DNA from: Reticulitermes speratus
Taxonomy: Eukaryota; Arthropoda; Insecta; Blattodea; Rhinotermitidae
Direction of reading: 5' to 3'
Length of the DNA: 64,000 nt
Assembly: GCA_021186555.1 (NCBI GenBank)
Contig: JAJKFL010000031.1
Coordinates: forward strand, 19,498,487-19,562,486
A program made the position numbers and the translations under genes. The notes below the pieces were generated by a model that was given only the letters and a program-made list of their open reading frames with translations, did not search any database and was not told the origin of the DNA. Position 1 is the stretch's first letter. Each line of letters starts with the position of its first letter. Shown here in pieces: positions 47,101-57,720 of the stretch.

Positions 47101-48230
47101 GGCTAGTGGACCCACCACAGGAGAGTGAATATTCAAATGCAAGTGAAAAATAAAAATATTAAGAAATGAATAAACTTACTAAGGAAGAGTTGGCTGACCT
47201 GTTCTTGAAAACCACTCCTCTACCTCCTGAAAGAAGAATATAGTAAGTCTCCATGGACTCCAAAATTTGGTTCTCAGTCTGGCTTGCTGTACCAATATTT
47301 ATTGCCTTTTTCAGGGTATAGACAGCTGCCCTTGTCAGGACTTTTTCTTTTTCCAGCCTCTTCTGCTAGAATATTTGTTTTCATTATTTTTAGTTTATTT
47401 ATAAGTTTTCATTCTTATAATTGTAGTTTTATTTTAGTAACTTCTTTATTTTCATATCCATATTTCATTGTGTTCCCACTGTGCTTTTGAACTTAATGGC
47501 CGTTCTTGGGCATAATTTTTTTTCTTACTAGCTCTCCTTAATTTGCTGTTCTGTGGTTGGTTCCCCAGCCTCTTGTCTGCTCTGCATATCCTCTTCTTGC
47601 TTCTCTGCCTTTCTGTTTCATTTTTCAGTTTTTATTATATTTTATTTTAATTCTCCATTTTCTTCATTTCACTTTGTTCCCCTTTTTCCTACTCAGCTTT
47701 CCTGTTCATTCTACTAAGAAACAGCACTTCGTTCATTTACACTTTGTTCCTTTACACACCTCCTCTATGCCACCTCCAATTAACCCAGCCAAAGTTGTGC
47801 CCTGATTCACATGGTATTTTCTATGGGCAGTTTATCCATATACTCTGGTGATGGAGGTAGCAAGATCCTTTGGTACATCAGCACATTTCTACCAGGTTTC
47901 ATAGTCACATTTCTGAAAATAGCAGTCTTTGTATGTGCAGTTTGCCTGTCACTGAAATACTTTAAATGTGTTACTGATTTCTGTAGTAACTCATTGTGGT
48001 GCTTCATTTACTTTTGCAGAGATTTCTTACTAAAGTGTTCAACTTTCATATTTCAGTTTCTGGTGCCATCTCATGAAGCAGAATATCCCATGTTTGTGTT
48101 CTGTGAAGGACGAAGTAGAGATGTGATGACACTCAACAAATTTAGTATTTCTGATGATACTGTCAGATGTAGTGATATGAAAGTTGAATCTGATGATGAA
48201 TTGGAATGTGAAGAATTTGAGTTTCTTTGA
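32128..48230 (+). CDS. ATG4D: ATG4D, autophagy cysteine protease (Atg8-processing/deconjugating)
   Basis: Seven exons: 32128-32284, 37388-37684, 38681-38882, 40788-40864, 44806-45048, 45692-45888, 48057-48230 (1347 nt, 448 aa). All introns are GT-AG and phases close. Motifs in order: [15 protein letters not shown] (50-64), WLTYRREFP (108-116), the catalytic Cys131 in [23 protein letters not shown] (172-181), [10 protein letters not shown] (202-211), [25 protein letters not shown] (310-327), and the catalytic Asp333 and His335 in [25 protein letters not shown] and [10 protein letters not shown] follow. ATG4 trims the C-terminus of Atg8/LC3/GABARAP proteins and removes them from phosphatidylethanolamine in the cytosol during autophagy. 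The DCGWGC, FQDDxLIxLDPHYCQ and SPRKM signatures place it in the ATG4C/D class, closer to D. The C-terminal EEFEFL looks like an LC3-interacting motif (Phe445-x-x-Leu448). Intron 1 is 5.1 kb of nested transposons. Confidence 0.95.
32540..32990 (+). mobile_element. LINE 3' fragment, [12 protein letters not shown] family, copy 3
   Basis: Matches the copy at 3542-4301: [42 protein letters not shown], then the 3' UTR (ATCTGAGGAAGGACT, CTCTGGAGTTAG). It is highly mutated and lies in ATG4D intron 1. Confidence 0.82.
33198..33290 (+). mobile_element. Jockey-like LINE fragment (RNase H region piece)
   Basis: TATTCCAGGCTGAATGAAGT, ATGCCATTAAGGC, AAAGGCTACAAAAC and GGAACATCTATATTCCCTC match 33873-33965 of the larger copy that follows. 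This piece is therefore a separate broken copy of the same family just upstream of it. Confidence 0.75.
33310..34665 (+). mobile_element. Jockey-like LINE 3' end: reverse transcriptase tail, RNase H, C-terminal region
   Basis: The translation, with frameshifts near 33590, 33780 and 34160, gives [57 protein letters not shown], a decayed [48 protein letters not shown], and a C-terminal [20 protein letters not shown] with the zinc-finger-like [19 protein letters not shown]. This is the standard end of a jockey-clade LINE ORF2. The 5' part and the catalytic palm are missing. It lies in ATG4D intron 1, sense to the gene. Confidence 0.88.
34680..34935 (+). mobile_element. Jockey-like LINE, second decayed RNase H copy
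   Basis: CATCAGACAGTGAAGCTGC, TGGATTGTCATCGTTCCC, ACTGGGTACAGTTTAG and GGGACTGGATGAACAGA correspond to the DSQAA / WDCHQFL / QLVW / IRDWTSRK segments of the copy at 33310-34665. It is much more mutated, with an internal deletion. Confidence 0.7.
34936..35099. mobile_element. piggyBac-like MITE, decayed, related to 43941-44089
   Basis: The left part ATTAGCCTTTAATGG and GTCCCATTAAATGTACAG resembles the MITE at 43941-44089 (ATTAACCTTTAACAG, ATCCCATTAAATTTAACG). The right end CTGAAGGTTAAG retains a TTAA. It separates two jockey-like LINE pieces, so it probably inserted into the LINE. Confidence 0.5.
35125..35770 (+). mobile_element. Jockey-like LINE, third decayed copy (RNase H to 3' end)
   Basis: AGAAACATCTGTATTCTATC, GACAGTGAAGTTGTGATCAG, TGCATGCCAGGACATCTGGG, CATAAGGGACTGAATGAACA, CATGTGAAAGGGCATG and CATGTTTTGTGTGACCGTGA follow, in order, the RNase [13 protein letters not shown] and HVLCDCE segments of the copy at 33310-34665. 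Many stops and indels. Confidence 0.8.
35880..36560 (+). mobile_element. hAT transposase relic (GTF2IRD2/ZBED-like type)
   Basis: Translated pieces in order: [15 protein letters not shown] (compare the family LALDESTDIxDTAQL), [20 protein letters not shown], then a broken stretch, and finally [20 protein letters not shown] and [16 protein letters not shown]. The last two are hallmarks of hAT transposases related to the GTF2IRD2 and ZBED5 host genes. The N-terminal zinc finger and the C-terminal dimerisation domain are absent. It lies in ATG4D intron 1 and is inactive. Confidence 0.8.
36561..37387. other. Rest of ATG4D intron 1, no recognised element
   Basis: AT-rich sequence running into the branch/acceptor region of ATG4D exon 2 (acceptor TTTTTAG at 37381-37387). 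No repeat that I can name. Confidence 0.4.
38195..38300. mobile_element. Possible pogo/Tigger-type terminal fragment
   Basis: TTTAATCTGGCACCCATGG, GGATTATCAAATATTCTGG and ATTATCAGACAGTCC resemble the 'CCGGATTATC' style ends of pogo-like elements. A second stretch at 39508 (CAGTGAAACTCTTTTAAG) could be another such end. Weak call; in ATG4D intron 2. Confidence 0.3.
39003..39030. repeat. (TG)n microsatellite
   Basis: An uninterrupted TG run of about 14 units in ATG4D intron 3. Confidence 0.95.
39974..40045. repeat. 36-bp tandem duplication
   Basis: Two units share CTTTACTTGAATTTACAGTG at 36-bp spacing, in ATG4D intron 3. Confidence 0.85.
41030..42055 (+). mobile_element. mariner transposase relic
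   Basis: Read through many frameshifts, the order matches a mariner transposase: [16 protein letters not shown] near 41080, [13 protein letters not shown] near 41210, [27 protein letters not shown], [17 protein letters not shown] near 41520, PKKLCL/LITFFNKQG near 41640, [20 protein letters not shown] near 41880, and a C-terminal [15 protein letters not shown] with stop at 42053-42055. The second catalytic Asp region is scrambled. Terminal inverted repeats are not visible. It lies in ATG4D intron 4, sense to the gene, and is long dead. Confidence 0.88.
42056..43940. other. ATG4D intron 4, middle part, no recognised element
   Basis: Mostly AT-rich sequence. Apart from short G-rich and T-rich runs I see no repeat or coding relic. 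Confidence 0.4.
43941..44089. mobile_element. TTAA-flanked piggyBac-like MITE (149 bp)
   Basis: TTAA at 43937-43940 and at 44090-44093 flank a unit starting CCTTTAACAGTC and ending GGATTATAAAGG. It is in ATG4D intron 4. The copy at 34936-35099 looks like a relative. Confidence 0.65.
45889..48056. other. ATG4D intron 6, no recognised element
   Basis: About 2.2 kb. A T-rich stretch from about 47340 to 47760 yields open but low-complexity hydrophobic frames that I do not regard as genes. No transposon signature was found. Confidence 0.4.
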
Positions 48231-51200
48231 AGAAGAAATTTCCCTGTAACGTTAATTTATTAGTGCCTGAAGGAATTATTTAAAAGGTTCTGTGGCCATC
48301 ATAATCACCACCACCACCCACCACCACACCACCACTACTTCCTTAAGTACTTCAACTAGTACTGCTACTAGTTTGAAAATATACAAGAACACTGGCTAAT
48401 TTGTGTTAGAACTGATTTTTTTCAGTTTGGTTTTCCTTGTAATTATGATCTAATTTTGAACATTTAATCCATTCACTTACTGTTTGTTATTTGTGTGGAA
48501 AATATACCGACAAGTATTTTTTCATAAATTATTTTGTAGTTACATGTAGTCTTGTGATAACATTTGGTATTGTTTGAAAGATGTATTACCTTTCAGTAAC
48601 ATGGAGTGCTAGTCACTTGGGGCCAAAGAAAATATGTGTGAGTAACATTTATCAGAGTCAGTGAATGGATTAAGCCCAAGAACATTTTATTTTAGGTGAT
48701 GATGTCTGGATGTTCTGTTCGTCATTAGTGTTTTCAAAGGCAGAATCAGCTGTTCTTTTATGACTGCTGTTTGTGTCCATGTATCCACTAAGCAAATTAG
48801 GGACTTTGATACTTGTAACCCTTTGCACTCACTTCTTCCTATTTAGTGCCAGTCAACCAGCGCAAGTTATTTTTTCATGCATTTATGCTATTTTGTATTT
48901 GTTGTAGACTTTGGCATAAAAGTGAGGATGTGGGGTAGTTTGTTACTTACATAGTGAATGTGTAGTACAGTATGCAGAACATCATCCCACTGATAGACTG
49001 TGTTTCATCCTGATCAGTGACAGTTTTGGGAGTTTTCATCCAGAAATGCTCTGAGGAACACTAAGCATGTATTGTTATTGATTCATGCACAGTTGATTTA
49101 TTTCAGTATTTAAACTTTCTCAGTTACAGTCCACTTACAGCATGCTTGTACTTTTTCTGAAAGTGGTAATGTTCTGAAACACTCTGTTGGATGCAGTCCT
49201 GGATAACAGAGAAATGTTTTTCAAATTATGGTGTCTCCCTTTTGCCTCCCTTGGTCTTCTTATCATTGCATACTGCACAGTCCTGTGTATTTTTCTTGTC
49301 ATTTTTGTGATGGGTTGAAATGAGCCATTCATTCATTCTTTATCTCTGGACAGTGGTGACTGCACCATCCGATTTCATGTATGAGCCACTGAAAGGCAAA
49401 GTGTGTAAGTCAGTCATTTAAGAAAAATGAGGTAAGTGCTTGTACCATATCACAACACCAAGGTGTGTGAACAGGCACAATGGTATAAGTTGCAGTCAGT
49501 AATTTACCCTTCAGACTACAGCATGTATCAAGGTAGGTCATACATAATCCCATTGCATTGACAGGTAAAGTTGTGTAAGTTTGCCAAATGAAGAATGTCT
49601 TTCAGGGGTTCGTAGATGGTGTATGTCCAAAATGCTAGGTAAAACAATTTTTTGTAATGCACTTAGTTGGAGAGTGCACTCTACCACCCAGACTTGGCCC
49701 CCCTACAACTTCCATATGTTTGTGTCTATTAAAGTATCACCTTTCTGGAAGGTGGTTTTGACATGTGGATGTTCAGCGTGAAGCACATCACTGGTTGTTG
49801 GGGTTGAGCCCTGACTTTTGCTGCAAGGGTATGGATAATCTCATACACCATGGGACAAGTGTCTAAATAGACAAGGTGATTATTTTTGAAGGATAAAAGA
49901 AATATGTTCCTTGATTGCTGCATAATGTTGTAATGATGCAGTTAAAATTGTTTTCACAAAAAGGTGTGGAATCATAATTTTGGACCTCTTTCATGTCACC
50001 AATCAGGTGCTTTGGTAATTGCTTTCTGTACGTCTGGAGCTTTAGCAGTTTCAGGTTGTGTTCATCTTACTGGAGGTTACAAATTGAACAGTTCACCACA
50101 GTAATTTCCAGCAACACGAACATTTTGTGCTGCAAGTTGCATGTTTTCTTGGCATGTGAAGTGATCAGCCCAGTCTAGAGCACAGTTATTATGTGTGTAA
50201 TCACAGAATAAAAGGCATTTTTTCACTTATTTTATTGCAGCACCTCCCTCTTGGTTATGCTACTTGACACATGCAGTTTATGAAATGTGTTGAACATCAG
50301 GATAGCCTTTGTTACAGCAAGGTGTTATCTTCATTGTTTTTGAATGCAGTGTCTTAATGGTCTTTCACTTTGGGTTGCTCTTATCCTAGAACATAGCTTG
50401 TGTAATGTCTGTTGGTATGTAAGTGACATCCCAATCCTCCTCAAGATATAGGAAGCACTTCACCTTTAGCTGATGGATTTAAATGCCAGGTGTATCTTGT
50501 GCCAGCCAGAGTTTTTCTCACTTAGCATGGACATTGATATTTCCACGCAGAGACCAGAATACGTCATGCTAAGCCATTTACCAGCACTTTTTAGAGACCA
50601 GCATATGGTCATATAGGATGACAAAATTTAACACAAGTGCAATGTAACTGTGCTTGAAGAATTGAGCTTGGGCCGTGTGAGACTGCCTCTAGTTGGTTGG
50701 CCATAGTACGAGAACAGAGAACTGGTGTTACATTGCAGGAAATCACAACTAATCTTTTGAATGTAGTTAGCTCTGTTCTCACCTCTTTTTCAAGGATAAT
50801 CAGTCCTTGTGGATGAAACAGCCTCTTTCTACAGATGCGCTTCCTCTTATCTGGCATTGATATGCCATGTTCATTCTGTTGATGCTCCTCCTGTATTTTT
50901 GGGTGGCATGTGATCAATGGCCCTGGTTCCAGTGTGACATTCTGGATTGTCACATCTCCAACAAACTGATCCTCATCTTTGTACTATCTATGTAATTCAC
51001 TTTCTGATGAACCTTTATCTAAATCCTCTGTGAGGGAACTGAAATGCATGATTGATGTCATCTTCAATGCTGAGGTCACACACCCCATTTACAGACCAAA
51101 GCACATACTGCTTTGTTTGTAAGGCCTAAACAAAAGAGGTCCAGATCTACGTGAGACACAGTAATATGTTATGTTACATTATTGCTGTATGCATATAGGT

Positions 51201-51300
51201 TCCCACTCTGCACAGTTGCGTTAATAAACTTTCAGAAGCACCAAACGGTATGAAATATTACTCCTTGACAGATAATTAAAATTTAATATCATTTGAGATT
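48231..51300. other. ATG4D 3' UTR and intergenic sequence
   Basis: No canonical AATAAA is seen close to the ATG4D stop; one lies at 50207-50212. Imperfect (ACC)n occurs at about 48306-48335. No other gene or named repeat was recognised. Confidence 0.4.
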
Positions 51301-51309
51301 TTGGGCTTA

Positions 51310-51420
51310 GCATGTAGTTGAGGCCTTCGGTCTTCTGGGATGTTACTTGGACTGCTTGATCCTTCAAGATGGTACTGATAGGTTGTCCTGAAATGTTGGT
51401 AACCAGCTGCCAACTTATGC
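51310..51420 (+). repeat. Dispersed repeat tail, partner of 14425-14460
   Basis: AGTTGAGGCCTTCGGTCTTC is followed by AAGATGGTACTGATAGG, TTGTCC and AAATGTTGGTAAC. The 51363-51399 block matches the reverse complement of 14425-14460 at nearly all positions. It has the same AAGATGG - short hairpin - GAAATG order as 10659-10690. Confidence 0.5.
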
Positions 51421-54239
51421 CATGTAAGAACATAGTAGAGTGAAGGCTATAATGTAATTTGTTCACGTATCATGAATGCCTATTAATTTTTCAGAAATTT
51501 TTATGTCACTGTATGATAATTTATGGTCACATGCATGATTTCTGTCCTGTGTGAATGTTCATCTTTGAGTTTTGTTACATTCTCCAGTTCGTGATGCATT
51601 ATTATGGCAGAAATCAACACAAGAATATTGGTAGTTTTAGAGGAAATCAAGCACGATTATGCAGTGCAGAAATCTCTATCAATAAATTGAATTTGCTCTC
51701 TTCAAAAACATATCTAGAGCTAAACCCATATTCAGTAACACACCAAAAAGTGCCCTGATTTTAGGGAGTGTCACATAACCCCACAAATTCCAGATAGCTT
51801 GCTGCTCAAGTGGAGTGCATGTTTTTACTTTTTCCCTTGCATATGTTGGTTTCAATGACCATTGTTAGCAGTGTGTTGTCTGTGGTTCATTGTGCAGAAC
51901 AATGTAATGGAATTTCCTAAAATCTCGTATCCAATATTCATGCCAGCTGTAATTTCTTACGGTACCTGTCTATCTTCAGTTTCATTGTCATCTTTAGCAC
52001 TATTACAGACACTGTCAATGTCAGTGTTACTAGCACCATTGTCACTGTAATTGTTGCACTAAATTTGGTATCTTCAGTGTCATTGCTCGTGTTTAAAATG
52101 TCTCTTATGTTGATGCTTGTGGCTTCTAGAAGTCAGAAGTGGAAGGCATTGTGCTATTATCTAACTTAAGGAAGTTGCACATTTCAACAGAGAAATACAG
52201 CTTTCAATTTAAAAAAACTGTTCGAGCTACCAGAGCTGAAAATATAGTTCATACTTTTAGCTGTTAGATGGCAAAAGTGCATACCTTTAGCAATATAAAT
52301 ATGTGCTACATTAAAAGGTAAAATGTGTTTGATGCAGTTTAGCAGTTGACAGTATGAGGAAATTTGCGAAGGCAGGTGTTGACTGAAAAATGGGTGCAAA
52401 GGGTTTATGTAAGTAATGCTGCAAGATTTTTGTCTTTCAGCTAGATATGCCAGTGCTGTGAAGAACAGCATCCACTGATTTTCAGGTGTTTTTAATAGAA
52501 ACAATCCTTCCCTTCAGGATGCCATATCCTGTTTTGATCCCGAGTATATTATTTTTACTGTTGACTTGTTATTTTAATTTATATTTTTGTAGTTATAGTG
52601 AGTCAGAAATTATGTGAAAGGAGTATCCAGTTGTGAAAATAGTATGTTTTATGATTAGCACCATCATGTGCATGCCTATCGTGACATTTTTCAGGCAGAG
52701 CCTTTTGCAGGTGTTAGTTGCTTGGAATGTGTCCAATTCAAACTTGATTGTAAATGTATGTGCTAAATACTCATTTTAACTCTTTGAAGCATGTGCAGAC
52801 AGTGGTACTTAATACAGACTCTAACAAATCAGAAGTGTGTGCTTTGTAGACTTGTGCATTTTGTTGAATTTGACCAGGCTCACAGAAGTTTCCATAAGTA
52901 TGAAAATGTCCTAATTATTATTATTGTCTTCATGGAGTTTCACTGTATCCAAGAATGTACAAATAGAAAGTCAGTTGTGTGAGGGCTTAAATGTATGAGT
53001 TTTATATTTATGTATGTCTCTTTTATTAAGTTATCTATATCCAAGGCTGTGTGTAACTTGTATTTGATTTATTGCAGCAGCCATATTAAGTGGCCAGAAA
53101 TTAGAGGGACATCATACACAGTATTAATGTAAGATTGACGTTAATTTTGTGAGAAAAGTGTGATCTCTTATAGGGATAAAACCTGAAGGGCACATGAAAC
53201 CACCAGAGAAATGTGTATAAGAAACATGGAAGTTTTTACAAATTTCTGCTACTGCAGTGATTATGACTATGCCCCTGCACTTACATTTGTGATTGTGTGT
53301 GTGTGACTGCTGTGCAGATTTTTGTGTTCTTTCAATTCTGAAGGGTTCTTATAGTTGTATATTACACTTGGGATTACTGTTGTTCGTTCATAGATATTGT
53401 CCACCACCTGGTATTCCAAAAAGAACACTATATCAGGAACTGGATCTTGTTGCATCCTCACGTGACAAGGCAGTGAGACACCTACTCAATTGGGCTTCAT
53501 ATAAGGGCTGTTCTCACTCACTGGGCAACATATGTCAGCTAACTGGCCTTTGCATGTTCTTGGTATCAGGTTTTGTTGATGAGAGATAATGGAAAATATT
53601 CAGTAAAAATTGCTGCAGTACCTGCAAAGACCTGGAACTGTAACAGGAAAAGAGGTTGACAGTAATGCCATCAAACCAAACCAAAAACCCAACCCACAAA
53701 CATATACAGTATTCAGAAGAAACTCAGAAGTAATCTCATGCATAGTCCCAATCTACTGTTCACATCCTTCATGAATTGAAAATGGAATCTACAGAAGAAA
53801 TTAAGAATTGGCGTAATGAACATACGAGGTCCTTTCGGCCTCCCCTATTACAGCATGTGCGAATTATCTATGAGTCTGGGAGATGGTTAGAGACATTTGT
53901 ATGCTTTTGTATATGTGCTTTTGCACTGGCACATAGGACACTTCTTTCTTCATATTAATTGTTTAGGAACATCAGTTGACCCAGGTGAGACACAGTGAAA
54001 TATGTGTTGTTTGTTTATGTGTAATATTATGCCTTTTAGCAGCTACTTATTACAGTTTAGTAAGCTTAAATGAGCTTTGGTATTTTTGTTAAGTGATACA
54101 CAATTAAATGAGTAATGTGGTCTGTTACCTATCTCCAGATGAACTAGGATAATTTGTGGGTTGTGAAAGAAAGATAAATGATACCAAGTTTTTCACATAC
54201 AACATTGCAGTGCTGTATAATGCACTGCATCGTAATATG
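51421..54239. other. Intergenic stretch, no confident gene
   Basis: An open frame ending at 53589 contains YCPPPGIPKRTLYQELDLVA and DKAVRHLLNWASYKG, preceded by an acceptor-like TTCATAG at 53388-53394. I do not recognise it. It might be an exon or a transposon piece. Otherwise nothing is visible. Confidence 0.3.
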
Positions 54240-54760
54240 AAATTAATATGACAAACTCAGCACAACACAAAACACAAATCAATGAATGGTTAAAATGAGA
54301 AAGAATTCCTTTCAGTGATGACATGCTCATACCACCAGTACATAACTTAAACAGTTCCAAGCCCAGTAGAGTGCAAGTTTTGTTTATTTGATTCTGGAAG
54401 CTGCTAGGCCCAGTGAATTATGTTTATCACATCACCAGAATTAAATCCCATTGAATGTATGTGGTCTACAGTGAAAGGCTAAAGAATTTCTGTAGAACAG
54501 AAGATGAAGATGTTAGATGGCCATGTAAAGAAAAGTTGTGTGGTGTGGGGAAAAAGAAGAAAGAAAGGGGGAGGGGAGGATTGTCAACCAATGTGGTGAC
54601 ATGTAAAACAACTGGAAAAGAAGTGTACTGAGAGGGAAGGAATCTGTGACAACATGATTGATAATATATTAATTATCATTTTAAGAGGTGTGGATAGTGG
54701 TAGCAATGGAGGTGAAGAATCAGATGACTGCTTGCAAGGTGTTGTGCCATTTGAATGGAA
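54240..54760 (+). mobile_element. DDE transposase relic (Tc1/mariner-like DDE_3 type)
   Basis: On the + strand: a decayed WLK, then ERIPFSDDMLIPPVHNL, KPSRVQVL, PELNPIECMWSTVKG (the typical ...LNPIExxWxxVK box after the third catalytic residue region), and an acidic tail VDSGSNGGEESDD. This order matches the C-terminal half of eukaryotic DDE_3 transposases. The N-terminal half is not recognisable and stops interrupt the frame. Confidence 0.72.
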
Positions 54761-56685
54761 GATACATGTCAGTGAGTAGTGAAAATTCATAACTTGAGCT
54801 TTCACTGTTGTGTGTATTGCTTCCTAACTCCACCTTTTCTGTGATTACTCAGACTCGGGTGGGGGAGGAGGGGATATATGGTTTGCACTGTATGTGCTAA
54901 CCCCATGGCTGCTCAGTGTAATACATATGGGTGCTATTTCAAAGTTAGGTGGGCTGATTTGAAATTTTGGCTGCATGGATTCCACTGATCAGCAGGGAGG
55001 TTGGCAAGTAGTGGGAAAGGCTAATAGACTTTGGGTAGTAGTTAGTAGTAGTAGTAGGCAGATAATATACATCATATCAATTCTGAATTTCATTTCAATC
55101 AGTGTTTGTGGGTTGGGTTCTTGGTTTGATTTGATAGTACTATTTTCAACTTCTTTTTCTGTCTTAATTTTAGGTCTTCTTGGATATGCCTACAATCTGT
55201 TGAGTATTTTCTGACACTTTCTGTTGACTAAACATGATCTGAGTTGTATATATAGAGGTAGTTTATGGAGATGTTATTCAGGGTATGAGAATAGCTGTTT
55301 CTATTGAACACGCAGTATGTGCCTCCCCATCATGTCAGCTGAGGATGGAAACAGATCAAGTTCTAAAATGTTGTGTTCTTTTTGGATTACCAGATGTTGG
55401 ACAATGTTCAGAAACCAGGTATTCTTGTTTGTATTGTTTGTTTTGGACAAGAGTTGGAATCTGTTTAGTCCATTATTATTAATAGGAGGTTTAAGATGTT
55501 TCTGCCATCGTGCAGAAACCAATTTTTGTCTTCTCCCACTCACTTACATACGCCATTATTTTTGGGCGGTTCGCTTGTTGACAGCTGATCGTACTGCTGT
55601 TTGGCTTGATGCAGGTACCCTGACTACAGACCGTGTAGCAGGAGTGATATTTATACTCTGCTACTAGCTGTATGGAAAACTTACAGCAGCAAAGTGGTGG
55701 GGTGTGTGTAGATTACAGTGTTGCGTTACTGAAGGAGGAAACATGACATTGATTATGAATGTATTTAAATGACCTGCTGTGCTCTGTGGCCAAACACAAA
55801 ATGACTAGTGTCACAACACAGCAGGTATTGGCCCTGCCCTAAAGTTTTGTACCTGGTGCTTGTGGAGTAGTGTTGATGCACGGCATAGCAGTGATGTTGG
55901 TATATGGCTATAATTAATGCCAAACTCTTTCTTTCCAAGAACTCTTTGAGAATAATTCATGGATATTTGTTTTGTCTGTGCTTTTGTATTGATGTTGGTT
56001 ACGAGAACCACCACGCTGATATAGAGCCTGTATTTAAGGATGCCATCTGTTTGAAACCTGTCCGGTGTGTTTTCAATACTGCTGTTAAACATTTCATTAC
56101 TGTACCTATTTATTATATTTCACAACTTATCATATGTCAAAAGATTAGCCGTTATATGGCACACATTTAACCCAGTCCCAGTGTTGAAGATGATGGATGG
56201 TTGTTGTTTATCTTGTATTTATTAAGACAACTGTTACTCCACTGCTGTGTAACCTATAGGTGTGAATATTTCTGCTGAACACTACTGTATAAAATATAGA
56301 TTTATTGATAGTATATGGCAGTTCAACCATAACTGCTGCTGTGAATTTCTGTAATATTATGTTGTATTTAAACTTTAAGAGCTGCATTATTTACATCAAT
56401 TTAACCTGAGGATGGGGACTGCGGTGCATTAAGGAATGACAGCATCTTCTAAAGTTTTATGTTACACTGTAGAATACATCCTACCACTTGATTCTGATCA
56501 CAGAGTGCAGCAAAGGACACAACAGAATTTTGGAAAATTTAAAAGTGTTTCGCATAAATAAATTGTGTTTAGGACAATCCATTGCTCAGAATAACTTACG
56601 AAACAATGAGAGTGGGTGTACCCAAGCTGAAATCTTTATTGCAGATTTAGAAATCAATTTCAAATTGTATAGGGTGTTTTTTTCC
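54761..56685. other. Intergenic stretch, no recognised element
   Basis: AT-rich sequence with T-rich hydrophobic frames typical of non-coding DNA. No gene, RNA gene or named repeat recognised. Confidence 0.4.
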
Positions 56686-56900
56686 TACTTGACGGATAAG
56701 CGCCGGCCGGACGCTGTAGTGAGTTTTTATTAGACTTTCTAGTTTATTATCACTGCGATCGTTTGTCTAGCTCCCGCCATTGACTGTTAAACCTCCCCGA
56801 CACGCGGCGTACGACGCAACGCTGGCAGAGCGTCGGGCGGAGCGTTGGGCTGGCGCTTATCGTTCAAGCACGAAAAAAAAATCACGCTATATAAAGTAAA
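56686..56900. promoter_or_regulatory. CpG-dense islet with a TATA-like box
   Basis: Between about 56698 and 56870 the sequence is packed with CpG (GCGCCGGCCGGACGC, GACACGCGGCGTACGACGC, GCGTCGGGCGGAGCG) in an otherwise AT-rich surrounding. CTATATAAAG follows at about 56887-56896. It could be a promoter of an unseen transcript or the end of a young transposon. No downstream coding frame supports a gene. Confidence 0.3.
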
Positions 56901-57339
56901 TGTCGTGTTCTGGATATTGTTATAATTGGGAAGCTTCAAGGGCAACCACTTCAACCTTAGTTATTAAGGCGATGTAAGTCACACTGTTCTGCACTTGCCT
57001 GCCAAATAGTGATTGAAATTGTAGTAAGGAATATAAATTAAGTTTTCTAAATTAATGGTGGGTTAAGTGGATAATGTTCCTTAGTAACAGTGGTTAAGAT
57101 TTTGATTCAGAAATAGGTGTAATAACAACGAGTACGCAGGGATGTCCTGTAATGTGTGTCAAAAAGTATGTAGTGTTACCCTGTTCTGGAAAGAACTAAA
57201 CAGTTGTAATTGTTATAGGAGGGAAAGGGTTAGTTATAGTAAGATATGAGATGTCAGATCTGGTAGAGTCATAGAATAAGAATAAGCGTCTTTACAGAAG
57301 GCGTCATTCAGTATACAGCATTTGCACTGTTATTAACTC

Positions 57340-57720
57340 TTTGAAAATGGTTCACGTTGTTTTCGGTACACTCATGCCCATTGTACACTCTTCCAACTGC
57401 TGCCTTCTGTACACAGTCCTACAGCTTCTCCAATGTTTTGACCACTGCACAATAAACCTTAGTTTTCAATATGTCCCACAGTTAGATATCTTAAATATAA
57501 AGGTTTGGTGAGCTACGTGATCTGTGTAACAGACCGTTGTACTACACAATGTTGACGTTAAACGATTTGCTACAGCATTGCTGAGATGTGGAGGTACACC
57601 TTCATGCAGAAACCACATTGTTCTCAAAGAGGCGTATCCTTGAAATTAGTGGGCAGCTCATTAACCAGAAAGCCATATAGTGCACGCCTGTATGCCTTGG
57701 TGGCAGAGTGGAAGGATTAA
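57340..57720 (-). mobile_element. Possible decayed DDE transposon (relative of the one at the right edge)
   Basis: The layout of the + strand (AATATGTCCCACAGTTAG, GGTTTGGTGAGCTACGTG, GAGATGTGGAGGTACACC, CAGAAACCACATTGTTC) follows the antisense order of insect DDE transposons like that at 62822-64000. Similarity is partial and the reading frame is gone. Confidence 0.35.

Noticed and set aside
47284..47805. Hydrophobic open frames that look like membrane proteins
   Set aside because: They come from a T-rich intron stretch; low complexity, no start context, no conserved motif, and inside ATG4D intron 6.
56402..56450. Third hammerhead-like motif (CTGAGGATGG)
   Set aside because: The core start is present but no hairpin followed by GAAAC can be found in the right place.
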